From Punica granatum (taxonomy: Eukaryota; Streptophyta; Magnoliopsida; Myrtales; Lythraceae), in assembly GCF_007655135.1 (NCBI RefSeq), contig NC_045130.1, forward strand, positions 15,004,001 to 15,068,000: DNA of 64,000 nucleotides. The letters are read 5' to 3'. Positions within the stretch are counted from its first letter, which is position 1. The number at the start of each line of letters is the position of its first letter. Both the position numbers and the translations under genes were made by a program. This document shows positions 38,101 to 48,848 of this stretch, piece by piece. The notes beneath the pieces were generated by a model. The model was not told the origin of the DNA. It searched no databases and worked only from the letters and a program-made list of their open reading frames with translations.

Positions 38101-38157
38101 TTGAAGAAATTGAAAGACCTCAAAGCGCAATCAAAGCAAACTGATATTTTCTTCTAA
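35116..38157 (+). CDS. HCF244: HCF244-like photosystem II assembly factor (atypical SDR, chloroplast)
   Basis: Eight exons: 35116-35254, 35798-36033, 36224-36322, 36673-36867, 37135-37227, 37330-37425, 37511-37651 and 37981-38157. Together they give 391 aa (Arabidopsis HCF244 is about 395). Residues 1 to about 57 are rich in S, R and H without acidic runs, as in a chloroplast transit peptide. A Rossmann fold follows with GATGTLG at 82-88 (GxxGxxG), [54 protein letters not shown] and [19 protein letters not shown]. The catalytic YxxxK of classical SDRs is absent, as is usual for this NmrA-like group. Known role of the family (with Ycf39 in cyanobacteria): translation and assembly of the D1 protein together with HCF173. 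The leader is CT-rich. A Copia LTR ends about 300 bp upstream, so the promoter is short or overlaps the element. Confidence 0.94.
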
Positions 38158-40451
38158 AGGAAGGGAAAGGGTTTGTGTGTATGTAAGTGAAGCTGTATCA
38201 AATCATACATTCCATGTCCTCGATAAGACATGACATAGAGCTGTTCGATATCTTTGCTTCGGAATAGTAAATGTTCCCACTTGTTCTTACTCTCTCAATC
38301 ACTATGTAACATTTTCCCACATGTTAATGGAAGAAGATAGAAAATTTGTTCGATTCGATACTTGTGGAAGGCCGCATGAGAATCAATTGTTTTTTATGCT
38401 ATGCAACTTCTGCAGTTTCTTTTTCAGGCTCGATTATATCAAGGCTAGTGCCATGCCATTCCAGTCGATGCTCTGCAAGTAATTCGATCGGTGACCTTTG
38501 CTCTTTTTACGACTAGGCTTGGATCACTAGGCATTATCCACGGCAATCCGATGTAAGCCACGAGTAAATTATTATTATTTACACAAGGGACGGGATCTCC
38601 ATTAACCGAACCAAAATTAATTGATATTTAACGCAAATTCATCGAGGGGCCTTGTCGAAGAAAAGGTACTATTTGTTATGCCTTACGAAGAGATCAGTCG
38701 ACCTCCCGACCAGCACGAAAATGGGCCTACAAGGACTTTGCAAGGGCTCTGCGGCCTGGCCCACAATGTATCAAAAGTACGGCCCAAGAGGCACAGCATT
38801 ATACAAATTAAATTAGGAGATTTTTCTTTTTCAGATTTTGATAAAGAGGAATATATCGTACGGACGTGGGCATCAGAATGGGCCCCGCAAGTGATTTTGC
38901 CAGATTCTCCAAAATAATTTTTACTTTTCGAATTTCTAGAAAAATAAAAATGGTGTGATTGATAGATGCCAAACATTAATGTGAAGATCTACCCAACAGT
39001 TGGAGGAGGAAAACAAAGTACAAAAGTACTTTTGAATCATTATTTATCATTATTGAATCTGAAGTTCAATCTGTTTGATTGATAATAATAATTTATGCTC
39101 CTTTAGAAAAAGAATTAAATTTAACTTATCTTAAATTTATTTTATTTTTTTCAATTTAATAATAAAATTATTATTTTTATATTTTATTTAAATTTATAAA
39201 TAAATTCTTTCACATAATTTTTTTATTCATTATTACAATTAATCATTTAATGCTAAATTTTCCAGATCATTCACTAATTTTTCCTCAATTCATCAATATA
39301 ATAATTACTTTTTTATCTTCTTTTTAACAAGAAAAAACGCGGTTAATTTTAACAAGAAAGCAACCAAAAGAAGCAAGATAATATTTTTCCATTGAGCAAT
39401 AAATCGAGGAGTAGTAGTAGGTGACTATGCATCCCATTTGATCAACAGCGGTCAAAGTGATTTATTTGATCAATAATGCCACTCCTACCATTATTATTTG
39501 CTGTTGGTGAAAAATAATTGTACAGTACGATTACTACTACGAGTTACGAGGTGAATTTTATCAGTGAAAATGATTGTCAGTTTTAAAGTGCTAAAAGACT
39601 ACAGTGCTGGAATTGGGTTCCAATTATTGCATTAGTAAATACTAAATACTTTTGTGAATCTTGACTCTACGATATAAAGATCTAAATGAGAAATGGGTAA
39701 TTTTAGATTTCGATTTTTACGCAGCGTGGCTTCTTTATTTCATTCCGCAATCATTTGCTGGTAACTGATATCGAAGGTGACTGAAACGAAAACAAATGAT
39801 ATAAAGATTATTTGCCAACTAAAAATGGAAAATAGAAGAAAATGTATGTTGGCAAAAAAATAAAAAGTATGAATAAACCATATATAATGGGGCAAATAGA
39901 GTAGGGTTTTGTCCAATAATGGGCCTAGTGATGGATCAACCGGATGAAAGGCAGTAAATTTCATTGGGCCCAGCAGTGAGTGTTCAAATTTTGATCATGT
40001 GGCCCACACCAATAATTAACGTTCAATCAAGTGGGCCCCCCAACCAAACCAGAGGACAACCATTAAATGTGGTGTTGTCTTTCTCTCTCCCATGTGTCTG
40101 TTCTTCTCTCTATCTACTATTTATGCTGCATTCCATGTACGTATGCCTCCCTTTATGATTTTTCAGATCATGGAAAGAGTGATGATCAATGGTCTTCATT
40201 CCAATAAAAAAGATAACTCTATCTAGGTCCTCTCCCTCGTCCTTTGAATGCATCCCGACCTTCCATGTGGTGAGGAGAGTTCGGAAACATCATACGTATC
40301 TCCAAAAGTCGCTTCGTACATGTACAACAATTCGCCGTATGTGGCTCCTCGACATGTAGGGTATGCGTAGACCACTGATCTAGGGTTCTTTTAAGTTGAT
40401 AGATTTTACCTCTACTAATTTAGTTTTCTTTCGTTGAAAATCGTTTTCAGT
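38158..40451. other. intergenic, no gene recognised
   Basis: The 3' flank of HCF244 is followed by AT-rich sequence. The longest frames (under 100 codons, around 38620-38980) show no known motif and lie on both strands of the same segment. Confidence 0.55.
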
Positions 40452-40715
40452 ATTGTTGTTGGAAAATCCGTATCTCGGGGTCACGTATTGCAGGCGTGTC
40501 GGAGACTAACGTCTCGAAAGTGTTTATGGGCAAAATTCTAACTTCTAATAAAAAACGATCGGTTTGGACCTTGCTTTGCAAAATGACTTAGGAATATTTA
40601 TGAAAATTTAAATAAAGCAGGGTAAATTAAATAAGTGTGCGGAAATAAGCTAGCAAGAAATATAAAAGAACGAGCTTTATTCAATGGCAATAAGTATTTA
40701 CAAGGATTACAAGGC
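40452..40715 (-). repeat. partial 3' LTR of the gypsy-like element
   Basis: About 85% identical by eye to 42370-42630. Sequence right of 40715 no longer matches, so the rest of this LTR is deleted or replaced. Confidence 0.65.
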
Positions 40716-41120
40716 AATAACTTCTAATCAGATCATGTTGGCAAAATCTCGAGTATTGGTAGAATATTGCACCCATGTTTTTGCCAATAGACTTTCGATA
40801 ATGAATTTGTGAGCTTTTAATAGCACAAAAGGATCGACCCTTCAGTTCCACCAACATATGCCGATGAGCCAGGTCGGCTCTATGTCGAGAGCTCTAAGAT
40901 GTGTTCCACCATAAGGATCGACCCTTCAGTTCCATCGTTGCTTCGCTATCAACCCCCTTGAGGTCGTCCTTTGTCGATTCACACCTTGCCGGACGACTTC
41001 ATCATCCTGATCCTTCTTCACAGGATCGCAAATTTCAATATCATCCACAGCAAGTTCAGCGATCAATGCATCAATCTCCTAATCCGACAAAGGCGTAAGT
41101 GCTGACTCTTGTATGAGTCC

Positions 41121-42345
41121 TCACCATGGACAGAATCCTTGACACTGGGGGTTGTTGAACTTGGTAGTTGGAAGGACTTCCTTTTGGGGCTCTTTTTGGA
41201 CCACCCTCTTTATTGGTGGAACATGCCTCTGACGCGGTTTCACCACGTTCTTGCCTTCGTAGGCTAACCTTTGGGCCTGCCTCTTTCTCTGCAACCGCCT
41301 CTTCTCAGTCTTGGTTAGTGGTCGAGGAAACTTTGGATGCTCGATGCGAGGCCACTGCATAATGGGAACATTTTGCGATGGCTTCATCCACCTAGCAGGC
41401 CTCATGTGACGGATCTGATGCGATGGTTGAGTTTTCAAATAGGGCCTTAGTCTTTCTTGTCGGAACTAACTGTGATAAGAATCTTTGTTCTTTTTCGGAT
41501 CTACATGTTCTTTGCTTGTTCACCCCATCCTCGTTGATTTTAACCAGAGTTCTACTGTCGCCACAATTTCGGAATTGTCCCTTTTGCTGGAATTTCTCCG
41601 GACGTGACACTAGAGGTCGTGTGGATGTGGATCGATTCTAATCCTTTGCTTCTATCGGAGCAAGGGCCTTAGGTCGGCCACGCTAGCATTCACAGCAAGG
41701 GTGGGGAATGGATCAGAATCAACTCGCATAGTCTTTTCCCCAAAATGTAGATTCCTTTCTCAATCTTTTCCTGTACGATATTATGAAAAACGAGGCTATC
41801 TACTGTTCCGGAGAGGCGGTGAAGGAGACTGTTTCTGCCAACAGGGAAATTTTGGCCGACTCTCTCGGCCGACACCCTTCTTGGCGGATCCGCGGCTAAG
41901 CTGGGGCTGGCGAAATATGAACTGCCGGAGCTTGTATTGGTTGAGGTTGCAGAATAACCAGTGGCTGCTGCTGCCCCCCGTTTGCCAGACGAGTTTCTGC
42001 CAAATGGGTTGGCGGAGCATCCACCTGGTTGTGCATTTCTTCAGGAGTAGGAGCTCGAGTAACGTTGTCAAATATCTGCTCCAAATGTTGAGACATCCTT
42101 TGAAAGGCCTGCCGGAATTCAACGGCCATGCTATCTAAAGAACGTGTCATGACTTCATGGCTTTGTTTGAAGCCATCAACCATGATTTCGAGTGAATGAG
42201 GCAGCAGAACGATTGGAATCAGTTGTTGGATTTTCAACGGCCATCTTAGAAGCCATGCTAGATTCAGCTTCAAGGACCTCTTCAGCAGCAGTCCGACGAC
42301 GTAGAGGCATGTTTTTCTGAAAATTTTCACAAAAATGTGTCCCAC
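41121..42345 (-). pseudogene. gag-like remnant of the gypsy-like element
   Basis: Minus-strand frames at 42345-41896 (a helical, Q-rich stretch with FRQAFQRMSQHLEQIF, then proline-rich) and 41438-41121 (basic: RPLTKTEKRRLQRKRQAQR) are separated by stops and frame changes. A basic region after a coiled helical part fits a retroelement gag, but no zinc knuckle is visible. Confidence 0.5.
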
Positions 42346-42369
42346 CCAGTGCGTGCCAAAAATTTACTA

Positions 42370-43048
42370 TTGACTGAAAATCCGTGACTCGATGTCACGT
42401 CTTGCAGGCGTGCTAGAGACTAACGTCTCGAAAGTGTTTGTGCACAAAATTCTAACATCTAATCAGAAACGATCGGTTCGAGCCTTGTTTTGCAAAATGA
42501 CTTAGGAATATTCGTGAAAATTTAAATAAAGCAGGGTAAATTAAATGAGTGTGAGAAAATAAGGTGACAAGAAATATAAAGGAACGAGCTTTATTCAATA
42601 GCAATAAGTGTTCACAAGGATTGCTGCTTGTCAGAACATTAGAAATATAAACAAACTGTTTGTCGGAATGAAATAACTGCTTGAATATTTAAGAGAACCT
42701 GGACGACTGAAAACAAAAGTGCCGCTGAAGAATGAAGTCGAATCTGATGTTTGTCATCGTTGGATGTGTGTCTTCCATCAGCTTCATGTCATTAGTGGGC
42801 AGCTGGCTTTCCTATTCTTGAGGCCAAGTACCAGAAGAGGTTATCCTCTCCATTGTCTTCTTCTTATCCAAATAAACAGAGCGGTAAATCATTTCACGTA
42901 TGGGCCCTCAAAGTGGACTTCTTATTTGGGCCTCCAAATAGTGCTAAAAATATTTAACCCCAATTTGCGACGAGTCCAAAACCAATTGCATCAATTTCGA
43001 CCTGCACTTGGTGACTCATTTTGGAAATTCCGAAAATATGGTGTCAAC
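42370..43048 (-). repeat. 5' LTR of the gypsy-like element
   Basis: Its inner 260 bp pairs with 40452-40715. The outer boundary is inferred from TGTTGACACC on the minus strand at about 43048. Confidence 0.55.
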
Positions 43049-43974
43049 AAGTATATTGGAAAATTCCACAAATTAGATAAAAAGGAGTTAGTGTAATTAC
43101 ATATTTACATGCCTTTATTTATGATAAAAAGTTCTGATCTAACTCTCACAAATAGGAATTTTTACTGTGCCCTTTTATTTCTCTTTCTGTTTATTTAAAT
43201 CTTTGGAACTCTTTTATAATAATTAAAAAACTATAGGTTGTATGAGAATTACCGAACGAGAAATAAAGTCTATCTTAATTATTTTTAGAGAAAATTGTCG
43301 AATATACCATGGAAAATGAATTTTATACCAAGCCTGCCTTCAAATTATTTTTTACATCACATAAAACTTTGACAGTTAAAAAGCACACCTAAGAAGCCTT
43401 TTCGTCTGTCTTCCATCAAAAAATAATAGAAAATGCTAATGTGATGTTAGCTCAGAATTCCTCCATCGGGTCCTTTCTGTCGAGTTGCCTGTTGTTAGGA
43501 GCTCTGCCACGTTGAGAGCTTTGCCTTCCTCGGATTCAGGTCGGAGGTCGATTATTTATACGGACTCATATGCTCTGACCTCGAGTGGAAACATTGAAGA
43601 GAATAGTTAGTTGAATTCGATGTCGAGTTCATCGAATCATTGGGATTCTTTGACGCGCTTTGAAACTCATAGAAATGTGCGAGATTCGTTCTCCAAGCTC
43701 GATCTCTCAAAATGGGTTCTTGAATTAACATATAGTTATCTTGCCTATTTTCGAGCTTTGGCCTTCTTTGTTTCTAAATTTGTTATTTGTTTGTCTCACT
43801 ATGCAAAACTTTCTTTTTGTTATTTCGGGGTCACCACTGTGATTACCCATTGCTGATCTTCCCCAACATAACCTTGTCATTTCTCTGTGATTTGCCAAAT
43901 GTGTTATTCTTATTCTTTTTTCTTTCCTAATTGGAATAGAGAGAGAGAAAGATTGAAAGAGGGAGAAAGAAAGA
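43049..43974. other. intergenic, no gene recognised
   Basis: AT-rich at first, then moderately GC. Frames around 43611-43856 have no recognisable motif. Confidence 0.55.
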
Positions 43975-44349
43975 CTAAAAATGGAGTAAATAGGCAATTT
44001 CGTTCCTGACTTTTGCAAGTTGCATCAATTTCGTCCATAACTTATTTTTTGCATCAATTTCATCCCGACTTTGCACTTTTGCATCAATTTCATCCGTAAC
44101 TTTTAAGTTACATCAATTTGGTCCTCGACTTTGCACGGTTACATCAACTTAGTCTCTGACTTTGCACAGTTATATCAGTTAGTGCTACAGCTGCATCAAT
44201 TTGGTCATTGTGTGGGGTGGTTGCATCAATAAGGTCCTAATGCGACATCAATTTGGTCCCTGCCACATCAATTTGGTCCTCGTGCTACATCAAATTAGTC
44301 TCTATGCTATTTGTAAATGAATCTAACTAAATCCTGCCCACTTACTGTA

Positions 44350-45378
44350 GTGGACGGCCTCGTTGGCCCTCGACGCAGCGGAGACGGCTTTCGTCGCCCA
44401 CGAGCGCAAGTACCTACTCCCCAAGACTGCTGAACCTCGTGTCCAGATCACTGGGAACTTTTCCCCGATCCCCGAGTAGCCAGTGAAGCATTCCCTCCCC
44501 ATCATCGGGAGGATCCCGTAGGTGTATCCAGGGCATCTACGTCTGGAACATGGCCAACCCGCCCCATGAGCCAGTCGCGGGCCACCATTTCTTCAACAGG
44601 GACGGGATGATCCATGCGGTTCGGTTCTTAAGCAGTTCCGCCAGCTATGCTTACCGATTTACCGAGCCTCATCGACTCGTCCGGGAGCGGTCCGCGGGGC
44701 GGCCTGTGTTGCCGAAGGCGATCGATGAGCTCCACGGTTACTCGGGAGTCGCCCGACTCGTTCGGAAGCAGTCCGCGGGGCAGCCTATGTTCCCAAAGGC
44801 GATCGGTGAGCTCCACGGTTACTCGGGAGTCGTCCGGCTCCTCATGTTCTATGCCCAGGGGCTTTTTTGAGCTCTTTGACCCAACGAAAGGGCTCAATGC
44901 CGTGAACGCCGGCCCTGTGTACTTCAACAAGCATTTGCTCTCATTTTCCGAGGACAACCTGCCATATCGTGTCCCAGACAAGAACGCGAAGGATGCCTCT
45001 GGGATTAAGTGGATTATAGTCCCCGATTGTTTTTGTTTCCACTTGTGGAATGCGTGGGAGAAGCCCGAGACCGATGAGGTCGTGGTTATCGGGTCATGCG
45101 TGACTCCACCTGACTCAATCTTCAATGAGAGCGACGAGAGCTTAAAGAGTGCCTTATTGGAGATCAGGCTAAATCTCAAGATGGGAGAATCAACCCGCAG
45201 GCCCATTATCCCCAAGCTGAGCAAGTGAACCTGGAGGCAGGGATGGTGAACCGAAACCAGCTTGGGAGAAAGACCCAGTTTGCTTACTTAGCCCTCATAG
45301 AACCGTGGCTTAAAGTCTCTGGATTTGCTAAGGTAGACTTGTCGACCGGAGAGATAAGGAAGTACATCTACAGTTTAG
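44350..45378 (+). pseudogene. captured, rearranged 9-cis-epoxycarotenoid dioxygenase (NCED) fragment
   Basis: NCED cleaves 9-cis-epoxycarotenoids in plastids, the committed step of abscisic-acid synthesis. Blocks appear in family order: [36 protein letters not shown], then [35 protein letters not shown] and [10 protein letters not shown]. After these come [70 protein letters not shown] and [14 protein letters not shown]. Damage: a TAG after SPIPE (near 44476), frameshifts near 44520, 44870 and 45225, and an 81-bp tandem duplication. A large deletion between DNLPY and [12 protein letters not shown] removes about 120 residues, including metal-binding histidines. Intact NCEDs are about 600 aa, usually intronless. 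It lies wholly inside the Mutator-like element. Confidence 0.92.
44674..44835 (+). repeat. 81-bp in-frame tandem duplication within the NCED fragment
   Basis: GACTCGTCCGGGAGCGG at 44674 and GACTCGTTCGGAAGCAG at 44755 start two 81-bp units encoding R-S/Q-S-A-G-x-P...ELHGYSG. Normal NCED has one. The copies differ at several bases, so the duplication is not new. Confidence 0.85.
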
Positions 45379-46794
45379 GGGGGGGGGGGCGAGAGAGAGA
45401 GTAAAGGAAGAAGAAGAAACGTCTTCAAACGACCGGGAAAAAAGAAGGGGAATGATGATGTAATCAACATTAAGAACGTAAGTGATGTAACGAACATCAT
45501 TTAATTTTTGGGTTACATCAATTTGTTCAGGCATTACATCAATTCAGTCCCTAAACAAGTTAATGGAACAGTAACGCCGTTTGCCCCTTAGCCACTCGAA
45601 CTAGATTGATGTAATCGGGGATCAATCTGATGTAGTGCCAAAACTCAAGGATTTGTGTTGTGAAAGTTAAGGACTAAATTGATGTAACTGTGCAAAGTCA
45701 ATGATTAATTTGATGTAATTGTGTAAAGTCGAGAACCAAATTGATGTAATCAAAAAGTCATGGATGAAATTGATGCAAAAGTGCAAAGTCGGTGACGAAA
45801 TTGATGCAAAAAATAAGTCAAGAACGAAATTGATGCAACTTGCAAAAATTATGGACGAAATTGCCTATTTACTCCTAAAAAGGGGAAGGAAACAATAAAA
45901 AAACGGAAGAGAGAAAAAAGAAAATAGAAAAAAGTAGAAAGCAATAAATAATGTCACATTGCACAATTTCGATCATTTCTTGATGGAAGCTAAACGGAAG
46001 GTCTTTGCAGGAAGGCTTCCTCAGGTGTGTTTTCTAACTATTAAAGTTTTATATGATATAAAAAATGATTCGAGTACACGCTTAATGTAAAATTCATCTT
46101 TGATATATTTAACACTTTTCTCTTGTTTTCAAAGCTCAAAACTATCGTAAAAAATATGTACATTCTTAGCAGATAATATATATAATATAAATAAGTCAGG
46201 ACGGACAACTAATTTGGACATTCCGATTAAAACACGAAGGTTATGGGAAGAATTAATGCGTCGTTTCAAATGTACGCACGACCACATGTAACATCTAAGG
46301 CTGTTAGTTGAGTTATGATTGGGGGACTACGCGTGTGGATTGTAATATAAAAAGAGAACCTTGGTGGCCTCCCGGAGGCAATGAATTTGGTTATGTGATT
46401 GCGATATCGCAACCGATGTTAGTCCTCACCGAATCAAAGAGCGATATTCCTCGAATTTTGCCTTCCAGTAATCTCATTCGATATGCCGTACACTCATTTT
46501 ATTTCCGATTTTCCGATTGCATGCATGCGTGGGACAATATGTATACATCCGATTCCTCCACACAAAGGTGCACTCCAATCCCGTCTAAAGCAACACGAAG
46601 TGATGATGACTAGACTTTCAACTCTAGCTATGTCCAATTACGAAGACGGAAGAACTATAAACATATTGAGAAAAAGTAGCACGAATCCGATGCAACCTGA
46701 AATTAATTACGAGGAGAAAATCCATTTTTAAGATATAGTTGGAAACTTAGGATAGTCTGAATATGGAATAATCACATTGATTTTCACAAATCGT

Positions 46795-47075
46795 TACGTT
46801 TGGTTTTAAAGTTGGATTTTAGCTTTAATTGGTTTATAATGGTTGTATTGTTGAATTATGAGAGAACGTATAAAAAATATAATGAATTTTTGAAAGAAAA
46901 TAATGATTGTATTATTAAATTGTGAAAAAAGTAATTAATAATTAAAAATTAATATTAAAAATTAAATTGAATAATTAAAATAATTGAAAAAAATAATAAA
47001 AATTATTATTATTATTTTGTTAAATTTAAAATAAATAAAATAATTATAATAGAATTAAAAACGAATTGTAAAATA
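46795..47075 (+). repeat. dispersed AT-rich repeat, copy A
   Basis: It shares an ordered set of words with 53115-53415 (TTTAATTGGTTTATAATG / TTTAATTGGTTTGTAATG, ATTGTTGAATTATGA, ATTAAAAATTAAATTGAAT). Probably a non-autonomous element; no ends could be fixed. Confidence 0.5.
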
Positions 47076-47441
47076 AGACGGGTTAACATGTTATATACAA
47101 TCACAAACATTTCCGTACGTGACATCATGAGACAAATACAACATGATAAAGAGATCTTGGCGCTTCCGGCTTTTTCGGGTAAAGTGGCTCATGTGACAGG
47201 TGGGCCGATCTGCATATGCAAAGGTATTCAAAAGGATTATTGCTGAATAATTTCCCATTATTGCTATATATTGTCAATAATGCTTCCCCGCATATATAGT
47301 AGCTCCTCTAAAGTGAAAAAGAAATCCAACAGAAAAGGGGAAAAAAAGAGATAAAAGAGGTGCAATTAGTGGCACAAGGAAATCAACAAGTTTTATATTT
47401 GATTCTTGTTAATAAGACTATTTATGTATCTCTTTATAACC

Positions 47442-47443
<2 letters not shown>

Positions 47444-47481
<38 letters not shown>

Positions 47482-47482
47482 T
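47444..47482 (+). repeat. (ATT)n microsatellite
   Basis: About 13 perfect ATT units. Confidence 0.9.
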
Positions 47483-47840
47483 TGTATTATGCATATAGGC
47501 CTCATCTCCCTTGCAATAGATAAGTAAGTGACAAAGAAATACCATTTTCCTTTTTTCTTTTAACCTTTTTGAAGTCCTTATTTGATGCATTGGCTTTTAT
47601 TATATATATATAAAATACGACTTAGATTCAGAGCTTCTAAAGTCCAGTCAATTAACTTTGAGTCATATTTTGTCCTTGTAGGGAGTACGAGAATTCTCGT
47701 CATTTGTCTGGTACTCAATTGCATTTGTGCAGTCCATTTGTTTTAGTCATTATACGACGTCCTTAGATATGAGTACGACGTAACGTCGCACTCCAATTCA
47801 TTGGAGTGGTACTCTTGTTTTATTAATTGGTATACTATGC

Positions 47841-47920
47841 GAATGACCTGGAGTGCAATGTTGCATCGTACTCGTGACTTGAATGACCTGGAGTGCAATG
47901 TTACATTGTACTCGTGACTT
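47841..47920 (+). repeat. 40-bp tandem duplication
   Basis: GAATGACCTGGAGTGCAATG...ACTCGTGACTT occurs twice in a row (a partial third copy of its second half lies nearby), with only a few differences. Confidence 0.75.
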
Positions 47921-48369
47921 GAGACATCGTACAATTATACAAACAAAAGTATTACACAAATAAATTGGAATACGACATGCATAGTACTCTCCCACAAAGG
48001 ACAAAAAATGACTTAAGATCAAGTGACTTGACTTATTATATGGTTAGTTTCGAGTGATGGTTGAAAAATTTTGTGTAAAGCATCATGATTCTTAATGTTT
48101 TCATTAGACCTATAAATCTAGAGTTTTCTTTATATATTTACAATGTGGAATCCAGAATCCTCAACTGGACGCATAGCGTGAATGCGAAGTGTCGCATAAT
48201 CAACATGCTGGCGCTGAGTTTGGGCCTTTGATACCATTGTAAAGTTTACGCTGAGCCTATAAGTGGTTAAGCTCATATTCAATCTAAAAATTTAAGTCGA
48301 TAGATGGTAATATCCAATCCTTTTATAATCTAACGTGAGATTCGAAATCTTTAACAATGATATATCACC

Positions 48370-48848
48370 CACTACAAGAAAAAGGATTTTTGTCACAAAA
48401 ATTATGATGGAGGATATCCGTCATATTTGTGACAAAACTATGATGGATTCGTGACAAAATAGATGAAAAATATATCTTTTATTAGTTAATGAAGATAAAT
48501 TTGTGACAAAAAGTCTAGCTGACACAGTAAAAAGGTTGTGATGAACGTATATATGGCAAAAAAAAAGGATCAAATGACAGGTTATATATGGATAGGTTTC
48601 CATGGACTGCAAAAGCAAAACCAGAGAAATTACAGCGCACAAGAGCATTATGTGAGAAGATTATGTTCTGAATGTGAATCATTTCCAATAGCTAGGCTAT
48701 TACTCTCAATTATGATCACATAACATGGCCATTAACTCATTAAACTTTAAAACTTGCCACCTCTTCATTCTGAATTAGGTACGGATTTATGTGAATGAAT
48801 ATGTGACTATTTGATGTGTCTTTATCACATGTATCTTTTCTTACAGTA
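48370..48848. mobile_element. CACTA-type (En/Spm) transposon end, possible 480-bp deletion derivative
   Basis: The left end is a textbook CACTACAAGAAAA followed by subterminal TTTGTGACAAAA and ATGATGGA words in both orientations up to about 48520. A weak partner, TTTTCTTACAGTA, ends at 48848 (10 of 13 match to the inverse). No 3-bp duplication was found, so the right limit is doubtful. Confidence 0.6.

Larger units (their letters stand above)
40452..43048 (-). mobile_element. degenerate LTR retrotransposon, Ty3/gypsy-like
   Basis: A block of about 260 bp at 40452-40715 is repeated directly at 42370-42630 (shared words include GACTAACGTCTCGAAAGTGT and AATAAAGCAGGGTAAATTAA). Between them are broken minus-strand frames. 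The right LTR probably runs to 43048, where the minus strand starts TGTTGACACCATATTTT. Next to its inner end (near 42360) the minus strand reads TTTTTGGCACGCACTGGG, a primer site resembling that of Tat-type gypsy elements. The left LTR is truncated. No pol domain was recognised. Confidence 0.7.
43984..45874. mobile_element. Mutator-like element carrying an NCED gene fragment
   Basis: The element is 1891 bp. Both ends read GAGTAAATAGGCAATTTCGT inwards. CTAAAAATG and CTAAAAAGG (8 of 9 matching) flank it, consistent with a 9-bp Mutator duplication. The arms (about 43984-44340 and 45470-45874) are built of units of about 20-30 bp on GCATCAATTTCGTCC or ACATCAATTTGGTCC, in opposite orientation at the two ends. 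The middle holds an NCED-derived segment (44350-45378). The same end type, without cargo, occurs at 53586-53839. No transposase seen. Confidence 0.85.
45884..48369. other. AT-rich intergenic region with simple repeats
   Basis: No gene recognised. It contains the repeat at 46795-47075, an (ATT)n run at about 47444-47482 and a 40-bp tandem duplication at about 47841-47920. Confidence 0.55.

Noticed and set aside
38621..38976. Overlapping ORFs of about 97 codons on both strands
   Set aside because: No motif, no splice-consistent extension, and no repeat family recognised; kept as intergenic.
44628..45224. 198-codon minus-strand ORF
   Set aside because: Antisense shadow of the NCED-derived fragment.
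46308..46731. ORFs of 101 and 82 codons
   Set aside because: Overlapping frames on the same strand without recognisable domain or splice context; considered chance.
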